From JAWXBR01 sp046595995 (GTDB taxonomy: Bacteria; Bacteroidota; Ignavibacteria; Kapaibacteriales; Kapaibacteriaceae), in contig JBKJNB010000126.1 of assembly GCA_046595995.1 (NCBI GenBank), forward strand, positions 1 to 58,818: a stretch of DNA of 58,818 nucleotides, in the 5' to 3' direction. Below the pieces are notes generated by a model, which worked only from the letters and a program-made list of their open reading frames with translations, was not told where the DNA came from and made no database searches. Position numbers and translations under genes: made by a program. This document shows, in pieces, positions 34,027 through 44,428 of this stretch (position 1 is its first letter; each line of letters opens with the position of its first letter).

Positions 34027-34863
34027 ATGTCTATAATAAACATCACTCGCAGAATACTAAACGTTGCCGAACGTGGAATCAAACAGATTCGCAATAAACT
34101 GCCAGTACGTAGTAGCTTCTCTAATCTTGATGAGCAGTCAGTCATCGGCTACTATTTGGAAAAACTTAAAATAGCTAGAGGCTATTGCGTGGATATTGCA
34201 GCCAGTGACGGCATCACAATGTCAAATACATACTCTCTTTATAAGAACGGATGGGGTGGTCTTGCCGTGGAGTGCAACGCAGAAAAGTTTTCCAGCCTCT
34301 CTGGCACCTACGTAAATTTTCATGGGGTTAATTTATCAAAGTGCATGGTAACTCCCATCAATGTTGTTTCTCTGCTGCAGGCACATAACACACCGACTAA
34401 CTTTGATTTTCTAAACCTTGACATTGACGGCTATGATTATTTTGTTCTGGAGAAAATTCTTGAGGTTTTCAGGCCAAAGTTGATATGCGTAGAAATAAAT
34501 GAGAAAATCCCACCGCCAATAAAGTTTACGGTCAAATGGAGCCCAGAATTTGTTTGGGCTACCAATCATTTCTACGGACAAAGTATTTGCCAGCTAGATA
34601 CATTGGTTAGCAAGCACAATTATGCACTGGTTGAGCTACACTACAATAACGCTTTCTTAATACCAATTGAGATTAGCCCTGCACCATCACTTACCCCAGC
34701 AGAAGCCTATCGCTCAGGATATATGGATAAAACTGACCGCAAGGAAAAGTTTCCTTGGAATGCCGATATGGAGGAAGTTCTGCATTTGGAACCTCAAAAG
34801 GCATTGGACTTTGTGAATGATTATTTCAAAAGATATCAAGGCACATTTGAAGCTTCAATATGA
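34027..34863 (+). CDS. FkbM-like SAM-dependent methyltransferase
   Basis: The protein is 278 aa from the ATG at 34027; the open frame extends to 33844 but through the promoter. The SAM-fold motifs are readable: VDIAASDGITMSNT (motif I) and LAVECNAEKFSSL (motif II), then LNLDIDGYDYFVLEKIL, which matches the FkbM 'D(V/I)(E/D)G' segment, and FRPKLICVEINEK. FkbM enzymes O-methylate sugars or polyketides. Codon use is visibly richer in A and T than the neighbours (about 42% G+C by eye), suggesting transfer. It is 50 bp before the giant-protein pair and may modify a surface glycan on it. Function inferred from fold only. Confidence 0.7.
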   Translation: MSIINITRRILNVAERGIKQIRNKLPVRSSFSNLDEQSVIGYYLEKLKIARGYCVDIAASDGITMSNTYSLYKNGWGGLAVECNAEKFSSLSGTYVNFHGVNLSKCMVTPINVVSLLQAHNTPTNFDFLNLDIDGYDYFVLEKILEVFRPKLICVEINEKIPPPIKFTVKWSPEFVWATNHFYGQSICQLDTLVSKHNYALVELHYNNAFLIPIEISPAPSLTPAEAYRSGYMDKTDRKEKFPWNADMEEVLHLEPQKALDFVNDYFKRYQGTFEASI

Positions 34864-34904
34864 AGCCGAACGCGTATGTTCGCTAAGGTTCCTGATGTGT
34901 CACC

Positions 34905-34910
34905 GGAGGA
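34905..34910 (+). promoter_or_regulatory. strong ribosome binding site GGAGGA
   Basis: GGAGGA lies 3 bp before the ATG at 34914. The same box in the same context (CGGAGGACC) precedes the next giant gene at 40037, so both genes share an initiation signal. Confidence 0.8.
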
Positions 34911-34913
34911 CCG

Positions 34914-37900
34914 ATGAAAAGAATGGGGTTATCGGTCGAAGCACTTAAGAAGCACTGTTCGCTTCGAGTTCCTTCGGCGTCGCGCACAGATGCAGATGTT
35001 TTGTTGGCGCCCTCCTCCTACGGCCTGTCTCGTAGACAGGCAATTGGCTTAGCAGGTGCAGCCACGCTTTTTGCGGCACCTCTTGCACGATCAATCGAAA
35101 GTGCCGTTTCAGCATCGTACCGAATGTCTCGCCGAGGTAATCGCATCGCCTTTAGCGTTGCTGGAGTCGAACGGTGGATTATTGACACGCGCGCGTTCGA
35201 CGGACAGCCCGAGCTAACATCATCCGTAGTCGACAACGTAACGCACATCGCATTGCGCAACGCGCTGTACCCCGGAACCAGCATCAGTTCTGACTTCACG
35301 GCAGAAATTCACGATGGTGCAACGGCATCTATGCATTGCAAGCTTGGTGCAACGAAGACTTCATTCTACGTGCCCTTCGTTGCGTGGCTTCTTGACAAGG
35401 CATCCGAAAAACGACCTACAACAGCACCAGTCACGCTCAATGCGAATGCGTTCCATGTTGTTATTCCTACGCGCACAGACGTCTGCTTTCGTCCGTCATG
35501 GACGCTCGCTTTTACTTCAGCACAGACGCAGGCCCCATCGTTATGCACTGCACAAGTTGACGCACTGACGCTTAGTGGCAGCAGCATCGTTGTACATCTT
35601 TCAAAACCCGATGCACTCTCAGCATTACGTCCAGCCGCTATGCACAGCACGTTCCTCTGTGTGCGACGCGGAACCGACGCGACCTGGAACACCCCTATTC
35701 GAATCCTTGGCGACACCGCGCTTACCATGCACGTGCGCGATACCGCGTTCGATACGTGTACACTAGAGACAGCATCGGACGGGCGTGTAGCTGGAATTCT
35801 TGAAGGGGCTTCGGAAGGGGGCATAACGTTTAAGGCTACCAATCATGACGCTTCTTTTGAAGTCAGAGACGTTCGTTACGCCTGGACCCGCACAGACGAA
35901 GGTTTGCACGAAGCATTCGTTGCACGCTACGCCACATCACCAACGTGGATTAACGCTAGTGGCGTTGGCATGCTCATTGGTGAACGCGAAGGCATTCCAC
36001 CACTAGAGATCGTAAGTAAAAACGGCGAGATACAGCGCTTCATCGTCGCGCCCGGACTTCACAAGTATCACATTCCTGTAGATGGTGGCCTCACCGAGCC
36101 CACGAAGATGGGCGAAGGTGCGCAGCTCGCGTGGCTTGTCTCGAACGTTGCCCCTTCGGCTCTGCCGAAGCCCCATTTCACAATGATGGGTTTGCAAATC
36201 GATGGACTTCAGAATGCCAAAATTCAGAGCAGTCAGATCGAAGGCGCATTTCAGAAGGGCGTCAAGAAGGACGTCAAAATCAAAAAGTCCCTCGGCAAGT
36301 GGGCACTCGGCACTGTAAAATTTGCAGGCAATCCGAAGGTGACGGTAATACGTCCCGATGACTTACTCGTGCTCACGTTTGAATTTGTAAACATTGCTAT
36401 TAACAAAGGTGCGGGAACGTTTTCGCCAAGTGGCAGCGGCAGCAAACTCATCGTGCACTTTCAGCCGCAGCACATTGCTGAGCGTGCGTTCTACTACGTA
36501 AACGACCCAGACAAAGTCAGTCCGAACGAAGCTCCTTCGAGTGCACCCAAGACGGGGCCGAACGAACCGCTGCTCGATCCACCGATCGATGCTGTTATGG
36601 CAAACGATTCGCGGCTTGTATTCAGCGTGCCGTCCGGGCATCCGGGCAAGTTCACCATAGAGGGGTTACTCGACTGGAGCAAGTTCACGCAGTCTGTATC
36701 GCCAAGCGCGAAGCCACCCGATGTAGAATACACGCTGAACATTCTCAGCACTGCGTTTTTGGGCAAGTACTTAGACTATTCGGGCGAGAACCCTGACGCG
36801 AAGCCGTCGAACATGACGATGAAAGTAAAGGGAGTTCAAGGCGGGGCGCGCATTGCGAAGACGTCGATGAATGCCGGTCTTGTGGCGAACCTCACGACAG
36901 CACGCAAAGGCGGAGGAAGAACGCGTAGCACAGGCGGCACAGTTGGTGGAATGACCACGGGAGTCGCTGCTTTGCAAACGCGCGCAGAATCGTCGCCTGA
37001 CTTTACCGTGGTGTTTGACAAGGGCGTTGCAGCAGGCTACCTCGAGCTCATCAATCAGAATCCGCCGATTCGTGCGCCACACGATGATGAAACCGCGATC
37101 GAGTATCCCTACCGACTCATTCTTTCGCCGAACAAGTATGCTGGATGGGCGCATAGCAATGTGCCAATTGTAAATCCGGCGAATAAACGTGCCGAGCTGT
37201 GGCACACTCGCCTTGGTGTAAAGCATTCTGACGGCACAGTGAACGAAGAAGCCGCGTACTTCCGTACGATGCGTGCAATCTGGTCGCCTGACGTCGACAC
37301 CGATTACTTAATGAGTGCGAAGTTCAAGGAACGTCCGTTCCGCACTTCGCTCAATCGTCGCGACAGACACGAGATCGTACAGCTCACAAGCAAGTACGAC
37401 ATGATTGGCACCGACGACAAGCCAGTCGATGTAAGGCGCTTTATGATGACGTCGCTTGGTGCATGGGCCGACATGATCGGTGCATGGGATCCGGATGGCG
37501 CGGACAAGCTTGACGTCGAACAATGGATACAGCGAGGCACGCAAGGTCGCGACCACTTTGTGCGCGTGTGTTACAAAGGCTTTCTGTTTCCATTCGGAAA
37601 CCGTGCAACACTTGTAAAAGAATCTGAGCGAAAGTTCCGTCGCACACCGCGTGGCGACATGGCTGCATACCTCATGCAACGCATGTACATCATTTTACGT
37701 CAGCCGGTTCGCGAGTTCCCAGCCGATGGGCTAACAGGCATGGAGTTTAAGGGGCGCGGAACTCCGTTCCGCAAGGTCCTTATTACAACACGTACAACTC
37801 CAAATCTGAAGATTCCTGTTGCACTTCCAGGCATGTCATCGAATAGCTTTTGGCCAATCTTCGTCCCAGCCGGTGGCGACCAGGATGTAAAGTGGCAGTG

Positions 37901-40031
37901 TGTTGGTACGGACTGGGACAATAACGAACTCGGCTTTAGCATGCCGATGGCGTTTATCGCGAACACCGATGCGACTTCGGTGAACTGCCAGAACTGGATT
38001 AATAACCTTTACAAGAATGAGAACGCGCGTCGCAAGGTGGACATGGGCGGACAGCATCTTGCGTACGCGCCGTCGACAAAGAAGGGCGACACGGCTCTGC
38101 CAACCGATAGCATGCAGTGGCTCGGATACTACGCTGAGACTGGTGACACAAAAACGCCGCACTTCTTCCCGAAGATGGAGCGTTCAGCAGTTCGCGTAGA
38201 AAAAGTTCAAGAGCTCATCGGCACCGACTCTTCGCGCGACATCGAGTTCTTCTCGAAGTACCTCGAACATGCGTTTGCTAAAGGCCCTGATTTCCCGAAG
38301 GGCACCGTACCGAATCTAAACGACGTTAAGAACCCATCGCAGATCTTCGCGAAGCTGGTTTCGTCGATCTCGATGAACTTCGGCGCGGCATCAGACAAAG
38401 CTGGTGGACTCGCAGCTCCGAGCATCGATGTATCGGGTCTATCGCGTCTTCTGGGCACGGTCCCGGGTAATCTCAACGACATTGCAAATACTGCAACTGC
38501 CATCGGGAACTTCGACCCGATGCAGTACTTCGCAGATCTGCTGAATGCGAAGATTCTTGGCGACATCACACTAAAGGACGTCCTCGACTTTGTGATGGGC
38601 GTGATGAACAACCTCGACAAGATGCCAGGTCTCGACAAGAAAGATGACTTCGGTATCAAGGGCGATGTTGAGTCGATTAAGTCGAACGCTGATGCTCTAA
38701 AGGGTCAGGCACAAGCACTCGCAAATGATGTGGCGTCCGAAGTCAAAGACGCACGAGATGCGCTGGTTGCCGAAGTAGATAAAGTCAAGAACGAGATTCA
38801 GGGCTACATCAACGACGGTAAACAAATCGTCGAAGACCGTATCAATGAGTGGAAGAAGGCAATTGAGAACAAGGCGAATGAGCTAAAGAATGAAGTCGAC
38901 AAAGCTCTTAAGCCCCTTATCGATGCCGGTAACGAAGCTGCAAGTAAATACCAGGCCGTTGCAAGCGAACTCGAAAAGCTCAAGAAGGGCTTGTCACTCG
39001 TTTACGAATGGCAGACCGATATCAAGAATAGTCCGGGCAACATCCTCGTAGCGCGCTACCCTGGCACAACCGACAAAGACAAGAAGGCAGTCCTCTATCT
39101 CAAGGCTTCGATTGTCAAGAAGCTGAATCTCGATCCACCAGAGGTTACGCTCTACGGATCGCTCAGCAACTTCGTTATCAATCTCATTGGAGATGGCGCA
39201 GCACAGTTCCTCATCATCAAGTTCAAGCGTCTGGCAGTTTCGTCAACGATTGGTAGCAAGACCGATGTCGACCCTGATATCGAGGCAGTGGAGTTTGCCG
39301 GACCACTTACGTTTGTAAACAAACTTAAAGATCTAATCCCCTCTGGGGGCTCAGCCGGGGGCGTAGGCTTCTCGTTCGACTTGCAGGTACTGCCTTCAGG
39401 CATTACTGCTGAGCTTACGATTGGCTTACCGAACGTAACCGTTGGTGTGTTCTCGTTGCAGAACATGGCATTTATCATGCGCCTGACGATTCCGTTCGAC
39501 GGACGTCCGTTCTCTGCATACTTCGCCTTCTGTACTCGCGAGAATCCGTTCCGCCTTACCGTCATGGTGTTTGCCGGCGGTGGCTTTTTCGGCATCGAAA
39601 TCAACCCATCGGGCGTTGTAATGCTCGAGGCAGCGTTCGAGTTCGGTGGCAACTTCGCCTTCGACATCGGCATTGCATCGGGCGGTGCATCGGTAATGGC
39701 TGGTGTGTACTACAAACTCGAAACGAAGACGATCGACGGCAAAGATGTAAAGCAGTCAACACTCGAAGCATACTTCCGTTTGAGTGGCAACCTGTCCATC
39801 CTCGGTCTGATTCACGTTAACCTGACATTTGAGTTAAAGCTTACTTGGCAGGACAACGGCAAGCTTTGGGGAACTGCTACGATTGAAGTTGAAATCGAGG
39901 TCTTGTTCTTCAGCTTCTCCGTTGGTGTTACGGTCGAACGACAACTCAAGGGTAGCGATAGCGACCCGACCTTCAAGGACATGTTGCCGGTGCCGGCAAT
40001 GTGGACCGAATACTGCAACTCATTCGCATAA
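34914..40031 (+). CDS. giant Tat-signal protein of unknown function (1705 aa)
   Basis: No known family recognised. Residues 1-35 are polar; at 38-60 there is a twin-arginine signal, SRRQAIGLAGAATLFAA, so export by the Tat pathway is likely. A long strand-rich body follows. About residues 1250-1360 form a charged, heptad-like coiled coil (repeated K-N-E-I/K-A-I-E-N-K units between a VESIKSN start and a YQAVASELEKL end). The C-terminal 250 residues are hydrophobic/Gly-rich alternating strands (for example GGGFFGIEINPSGVV and FGGNFAFDIG), as in a barrel or a long beta-groove; this is speculative. It is 50 bp after the FkbM-like gene and 15 bp before the 1442-aa partner, so it probably works with both. 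Confidence 0.8.
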   Translation: MKRMGLSVEALKKHCSLRVPSASRTDADVLLAPSSYGLSRRQAIGLAGAATLFAAPLARSIESAVSASYRMSRRGNRIAFSVAGVERWIIDTRAFDGQPELTSSVVDNVTHIALRNALYPGTSISSDFTAEIHDGATASMHCKLGATKTSFYVPFVAWLLDKASEKRPTTAPVTLNANAFHVVIPTRTDVCFRPSWTLAFTSAQTQAPSLCTAQVDALTLSGSSIVVHLSKPDALSALRPAAMHSTFLCVRRGTDATWNTPIRILGDTALTMHVRDTAFDTCTLETASDGRVAGILEGASEGGITFKATNHDASFEVRDVRYAWTRTDEGLHEAFVARYATSPTWINASGVGMLIGEREGIPPLEIVSKNGEIQRFIVAPGLHKYHIPVDGGLTEPTKMGEGAQLAWLVSNVAPSALPKPHFTMMGLQIDGLQNAKIQSSQIEGAFQKGVKKDVKIKKSLGKWALGTVKFAGNPKVTVIRPDDLLVLTFEFVNIAINKGAGTFSPSGSGSKLIVHFQPQHIAERAFYYVNDPDKVSPNEAPSSAPKTGPNEPLLDPPIDAVMANDSRLVFSVPSGHPGKFTIEGLLDWSKFTQSVSPSAKPPDVEYTLNILSTAFLGKYLDYSGENPDAKPSNMTMKVKGVQGGARIAKTSMNAGLVANLTTARKGGGRTRSTGGTVGGMTTGVAALQTRAESSPDFTVVFDKGVAAGYLELINQNPPIRAPHDDETAIEYPYRLILSPNKYAGWAHSNVPIVNPANKRAELWHTRLGVKHSDGTVNEEAAYFRTMRAIWSPDVDTDYLMSAKFKERPFRTSLNRRDRHEIVQLTSKYDMIGTDDKPVDVRRFMMTSLGAWADMIGAWDPDGADKLDVEQWIQRGTQGRDHFVRVCYKGFLFPFGNRATLVKESERKFRRTPRGDMAAYLMQRMYIILRQPVREFPADGLTGMEFKGRGTPFRKVLITTRTTPNLKIPVALPGMSSNSFWPIFVPAGGDQDVKWQCVGTDWDNNELGFSMPMAFIANTDATSVNCQNWINNLYKNENARRKVDMGGQHLAYAPSTKKGDTALPTDSMQWLGYYAETGDTKTPHFFPKMERSAVRVEKVQELIGTDSSRDIEFFSKYLEHAFAKGPDFPKGTVPNLNDVKNPSQIFAKLVSSISMNFGAASDKAGGLAAPSIDVSGLSRLLGTVPGNLNDIANTATAIGNFDPMQYFADLLNAKILGDITLKDVLDFVMGVMNNLDKMPGLDKKDDFGIKGDVESIKSNADALKGQAQALANDVASEVKDARDALVAEVDKVKNEIQGYINDGKQIVEDRINEWKKAIENKANELKNEVDKALKPLIDAGNEAASKYQAVASELEKLKKGLSLVYEWQTDIKNSPGNILVARYPGTTDKDKKAVLYLKASIVKKLNLDPPEVTLYGSLSNFVINLIGDGAAQFLIIKFKRLAVSSTIGSKTDVDPDIEAVEFAGPLTFVNKLKDLIPSGGSAGGVGFSFDLQVLPSGITAELTIGLPNVTVGVFSLQNMAFIMRLTIPFDGRPFSAYFAFCTRENPFRLTVMVFAGGGFFGIEINPSGVVMLEAAFEFGGNFAFDIGIASGGASVMAGVYYKLETKTIDGKDVKQSTLEAYFRLSGNLSILGLIHVNLTFELKLTWQDNGKLWGTATIEVEIEVLFFSFSVGVTVERQLKGSDSDPTFKDMLPVPAMWTEYCNSFA

Positions 40032-40036
40032 AAGGC

Positions 40037-40042
40037 GGAGGA
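40037..40042 (+). promoter_or_regulatory. strong ribosome binding site GGAGGA
   Basis: GGAGGA lies 4 bp before the ATG at 40047, in the same CGGAGGACC context as the site in front of the upstream giant gene. Confidence 0.8.
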
Positions 40043-40046
40043 CCAT

Positions 40047-43000
40047 ATGGCTTCGCAGGAATTTCAGTGGACGGCAATACCATTCGACGTGGAAAAGCAG
40101 GACGGCGAAGTCGTGCTTTCCGTCGCAATAATGGTGATGCCTAAACTGCAGGACGCGACAACCGACGATAATAAACTCAGTGAATATCCTGACATGTTGG
40201 ATTGGCCGAATACGCTAAACAACATCACTATTTCACTCGAATTCGATTCTGGAGATGCGGTAGGTCCGCTCGACTATCAGGAATTCGGTGGCCCTGCCAC
40301 ATCCGAGGCATGGAAGTCCCTATTCAAGCCCACCACCCTGGTGCGTCCATACGAATACCGTCCATTCACCGATTTCAAAATCTACAGCTTCCCAATACTG
40401 ACGCTCATTAAGTCGATTAATAAGTTTAATCAGAGCATTCTTTCGAAGCACCCGAACGACTTGCCGATAGCAGATGCCACATTAGAAGCGATTCCTCCGA
40501 ACTCCCTAAAGACCCAAAACCAATCAAAGCCGCTGTTAAATCCCATGATGCAGATGCTGCAGGAGGCTCTTCCAGATGCAAATGCCGAGGGTGCTGTGGC
40601 CGGAATGAAGGAGCGATGGGAGCGCGACGGACAGAATGCGACAGAAACGCTGATTAAACAGGGCGGAGCAAGAGAAAATAGTCGAGCTATAAAGAAGGGT
40701 CAGGTTGAAGTACCAACCGCTCCGCAGTCAATGCTAGCGCAACCGATGAACATGGAGACTCTAGGCAATCAACTGGCAATGGTTGAGCTCTACCATGCTC
40801 CACGCAACATCCCGATTGCAGGTAAGGTTGGCGGCAAAGACTACTTCCGCGCAGTACGCCATCATACCGAGCAACCGAAGTACGACTTCCACCAGGTTGT
40901 TTCTGTCATGCGCGAGTATCCTGTCATGCTGCGTCAGCTCGGCATTGTCAAACACGTGAAGTTCAAGATGCCTGATGGCATGGGCGCGAACGGCAAAGTG
41001 CGCTGCATGGTGAACTTTCCTGGTCCGGCTGTACTTACAAAACACGTCACGCCATGGACGGTGTACCGCCTTACAACGAGTGGCGACGCTGCGTTCTGGC
41101 AGTTCCTGCCACGTCCGGACAGTGGTTCAGAAGTTGTAGGTGCACTACTGTGCCTCAACGACAAAACCAACTACGACATTGTGCAGATAGACGTAGACGC
41201 CGCTTCACTCAAAACGCTGAACTACGCAAAAGGCATCACCTACAAAGTGGCGAAGGCCATCGGAACGAAGAGCTCAAAGACCGATGCTGCGCCCCCTTCA
41301 ACCCGTGGTACTGGACTTCAGCTTATCCGTGTTAACCGCGGACTAAAGCTTGCAAAGCAAATCATTCGCTCGGGCAACAACTATAATAAGCTTGTCTCGA
41401 ATCAGGAAGTGAATCTCTACGCCGACGATCTCATGCGCGGTGTTCGCATCGACGTTTGGGATAAGACCACGGAGAAGTGGGAATCGCTCATGCGTCGCGA
41501 TGGACTCCTGAAGTTTCCCGAGGCATCGGGTTCATTGAAAACTGTTGGCGTCCCCATCAACGACGAAGAAGGCGTACTTACGTTCGCAGCTACACGTCCG
41601 GTGTCTCCAAATCCAGCATTGATGAAAGACCTCTACGCGCACGAAACTGTCGCGCAGTGGGAAGGCTGGAGTCTTGTTGCTCCACGCATTGGGTCGTTCA
41701 TCGGCATCGAAGACGAACTGCAACCAGAAAACAAAACATCTGCGCCATCAACAGAGATTGATTATAAGGTCGAGTCGACGTTCTCCGTTACGCCAACGTC
41801 ACTCCCTAAACTTCGTTACGGTCGCGACTATCGGATGCGCGCACGCTTTACGGACATCGCGGGCAACAGTGCGAAGAAGGACGAACTCAACCCGACGGAC
41901 TTCACCTGCGCATCAGAACTCATTCGATTCTTCCGTTGGGACCCAATCGTTGCGCCATCAATAACACTGCGCACGAATCCGATCGAAGGTGAATCGCTTG
42001 AACGCATGGTTATTCGCACGTTCAACGAGAGCGAAGACGAAACCGTATTGCCGCCTATCGAAAAACTCTGTGAACGTCATGTCTTCCCGCCGCTTGCTGC
42101 TCAGCAGATGTGCGAACGTCACGACAAGTTCGACGACCCTATAACGAAAGCAATGAACGGCGATTCTACCACGTACAACCTAATTGTATCGAAATCGAAG
42201 GATCTGCCGTTTCAGTGGTACAAGCGCAATGCGACGGGTGGACTCGATCCGCTTGGAGCAGTTAACGTTACGCCATCAGCTCTAAATCAAAAGTCCGCCA
42301 TTCGTTATCCAATCGTTAGCGATGCCGCACCCGAAACACCATACTTGGCAGATCCGATGGCAAGGGGCTTTACGTTGCAGAACGTTCCGGGCATGGCAGC
42401 GAATGAAGGCATGGAGATTAAGCTGGCGGGAGGAACGAGCTCGATGACGATTGCATCCCCATCAGGCGGTGTCGTTACCATTCCTTTCGACCCACACGAT
42501 CTGTGGCCAGCAATTCATTCCATTATTATTCAGTTAAATGAAGGCACATCGTCTCCGATGTGGCAGCCGGGTGCTCGTACGCTTATACTGTCGCTGCCCA
42601 AAGGCGAACAAGCTACGATCAGGTTCAGTTCGAACATGGGCGAGACGAAAGCAGAAGCTGAAGAAGTCTCGAAGGTGCATGGCAACGTCGGAACACTGAC
42701 GAAAGCCGGCGTAGCGGGTCCGGCATACGACGCCGCCCTGCGTGGCTTGGGCTGGTTAATTACACCCGGACGCACCCTGCATCTCGTACACGCAACGCAA
42801 AAGCCCCTTAAAAAACCTGAAATCATCGCAGCGTTTGTCTACGAACGTGTGTTCGGCGGTACCAACGCAGGCATCGACTTTAAGAATGTTTACTATCACT
42901 CCCACACGACATCGAAAGTCGACATCCATGGCGAGTGGAAGATGTGGCAAGACAATCTAAACGAAGAAGGTCCGGTGTTGCTCGACCAACGCAAAGCTGT

Positions 43001-44375
43001 CGTGAAGCTGCAGGACGAAACTCCAACAGATGACAAACTAAGCGCACAACATCTCGATGAGTTCGGCGACACGAAGTATCGCTTGATGAGTTACATCCCT
43101 ACGGCAACGACGTTGTACAAAGAGTACATGCCACCGGAACGTAAGGACACAAACGACAAGCTCACGCGTCGGGGCGCGGCAAAAGAACTCCACGTCCTAA
43201 GCACGAAACGTCCAGACGCCGTCGATCTCCTCTACGTCGTTCCATCATTCAAGTGGGTCGAAGAAAAGAAGGAACTACAAGGCGGTGTTGTTGTAAGCAC
43301 GCGTCGTGGCGGCGGTCTTCGCGTATACATGAAACGTCCGTGGTACTCTTCAGGCAACGGCGAACTCCTCGGCGTTATTCTATACTCGACGAAGAAGTTT
43401 GTACCTGTAAAAGACGCCGCACCTAAGAAGGACACAAAGGACGACTTTGGTGTTGTGCCAAAAGGAGCACCAAATGCAGCGCCTTATGTCGAGCAGCTAA
43501 GCGCTGGTATAGATTTCAAGACATCGGTGCCAGGAATTATGTCGGGCATGGGTGTAATGGGTGACCTAGTCGCAGGTGGACAGCTTAACATTCCCGAAGA
43601 ACTGCAATCGTACGTCACGCAATGGGGCCTCGACCCAATTTGGTTGTCTGCACCAACTCCATCAGACGCGGCTCCGCGCATCAACAACTTCGTAGACCCG
43701 AAGATTGTGCTCGACAACATCAGCATCGACGAAATCGATCCGAAGCAGCGCTTCGCCGTGGTTGGGTTTGAGCCGCAATACGACACCACGCGCAAGCTTT
43801 GGTACTGTGATATCGAAATCGATCCGGGCAAGTCGTACTTCCCATTCATTCGCATGGCACTATGTCGGTTGCAGCCACACTCACTTGCCGATGGCTCGAC
43901 AGGCAGAGACGTATTCGTATCACGCATTGCTCTGTCCGACTTCTGCCAGATTGCTCCAGACCGCAAAGCCACCGCGCGCATCGAAGATGACAAAAACGGC
44001 GTAACAGTTCAAGTCGTGGGTCACACGTACCGCATGAACACAACAGGCCATCAAGGTTCAGAGATCGAAGTGTCAGTCGAGAAGCGCGACTCAACAGCAG
44101 GCGCGGGTGCCGATCTTGCTTGGACACCAGTGACCACACAACGCATCGACCGCATCCAAGGTGCCAACATGTGGGCTGGGTACATCGAGGTTAAGAACGG
44201 CGTCGCCTCTTCGCAACACCGTGTTGTCATTAAGGAGTACGAGCAACTCTTCTCCGACCCAACAGACGAACGTTTGCGCGCAACAAGCTTAGGTAACAAG
44301 ACAACTGGCGATGGCGACATTACACTCACACTCGAACGGCGCATCGTGTATGCAGACGTGCTAAACTTATTCTGA
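40047..44375 (+). CDS. giant partner protein of unknown function (1442 aa)
   Basis: No known family recognised. It lacks a signal peptide, a membrane helix and a sorting domain. The N-terminus is MASQEFQWTAIPFDV with 'YPDMLDWPNTL' close behind, and it continues as a multidomain, proline-containing, strand-rich protein with a segment YRMRARFTDIAGNSA near residue 600. The segment ERHVFPPLAAQQMCERHDKF (near 680) and LHLVHATQKPLKKPE (near 910) look like conserved patches. It follows the 1705-aa gene by 15 bp with the same ribosome binding site, so a stoichiometric pair is likely. It stops 54 bp before the ogt ATG at 44429, and ogt coding probably begins inside that gap. Confidence 0.8.
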   Translation: MASQEFQWTAIPFDVEKQDGEVVLSVAIMVMPKLQDATTDDNKLSEYPDMLDWPNTLNNITISLEFDSGDAVGPLDYQEFGGPATSEAWKSLFKPTTLVRPYEYRPFTDFKIYSFPILTLIKSINKFNQSILSKHPNDLPIADATLEAIPPNSLKTQNQSKPLLNPMMQMLQEALPDANAEGAVAGMKERWERDGQNATETLIKQGGARENSRAIKKGQVEVPTAPQSMLAQPMNMETLGNQLAMVELYHAPRNIPIAGKVGGKDYFRAVRHHTEQPKYDFHQVVSVMREYPVMLRQLGIVKHVKFKMPDGMGANGKVRCMVNFPGPAVLTKHVTPWTVYRLTTSGDAAFWQFLPRPDSGSEVVGALLCLNDKTNYDIVQIDVDAASLKTLNYAKGITYKVAKAIGTKSSKTDAAPPSTRGTGLQLIRVNRGLKLAKQIIRSGNNYNKLVSNQEVNLYADDLMRGVRIDVWDKTTEKWESLMRRDGLLKFPEASGSLKTVGVPINDEEGVLTFAATRPVSPNPALMKDLYAHETVAQWEGWSLVAPRIGSFIGIEDELQPENKTSAPSTEIDYKVESTFSVTPTSLPKLRYGRDYRMRARFTDIAGNSAKKDELNPTDFTCASELIRFFRWDPIVAPSITLRTNPIEGESLERMVIRTFNESEDETVLPPIEKLCERHVFPPLAAQQMCERHDKFDDPITKAMNGDSTTYNLIVSKSKDLPFQWYKRNATGGLDPLGAVNVTPSALNQKSAIRYPIVSDAAPETPYLADPMARGFTLQNVPGMAANEGMEIKLAGGTSSMTIASPSGGVVTIPFDPHDLWPAIHSIIIQLNEGTSSPMWQPGARTLILSLPKGEQATIRFSSNMGETKAEAEEVSKVHGNVGTLTKAGVAGPAYDAALRGLGWLITPGRTLHLVHATQKPLKKPEIIAAFVYERVFGGTNAGIDFKNVYYHSHTTSKVDIHGEWKMWQDNLNEEGPVLLDQRKAVVKLQDETPTDDKLSAQHLDEFGDTKYRLMSYIPTATTLYKEYMPPERKDTNDKLTRRGAAKELHVLSTKRPDAVDLLYVVPSFKWVEEKKELQGGVVVSTRRGGGLRVYMKRPWYSSGNGELLGVILYSTKKFVPVKDAAPKKDTKDDFGVVPKGAPNAAPYVEQLSAGIDFKTSVPGIMSGMGVMGDLVAGGQLNIPEELQSYVTQWGLDPIWLSAPTPSDAAPRINNFVDPKIVLDNISIDEIDPKQRFAVVGFEPQYDTTRKLWYCDIEIDPGKSYFPFIRMALCRLQPHSLADGSTGRDVFVSRIALSDFCQIAPDRKATARIEDDKNGVTVQVVGHTYRMNTTGHQGSEIEVSVEKRDSTAGAGADLAWTPVTTQRIDRIQGANMWAGYIEVKNGVASSQHRVVIKEYEQLFSDPTDERLRATSLGNKTTGDGDITLTLERRIVYADVLNLF

Positions 44376-44428
44376 CCTCTCAATCCCAACGCCTGCACAC
44401 CGTACACATCAGCACTCCGCTGGGTGCT

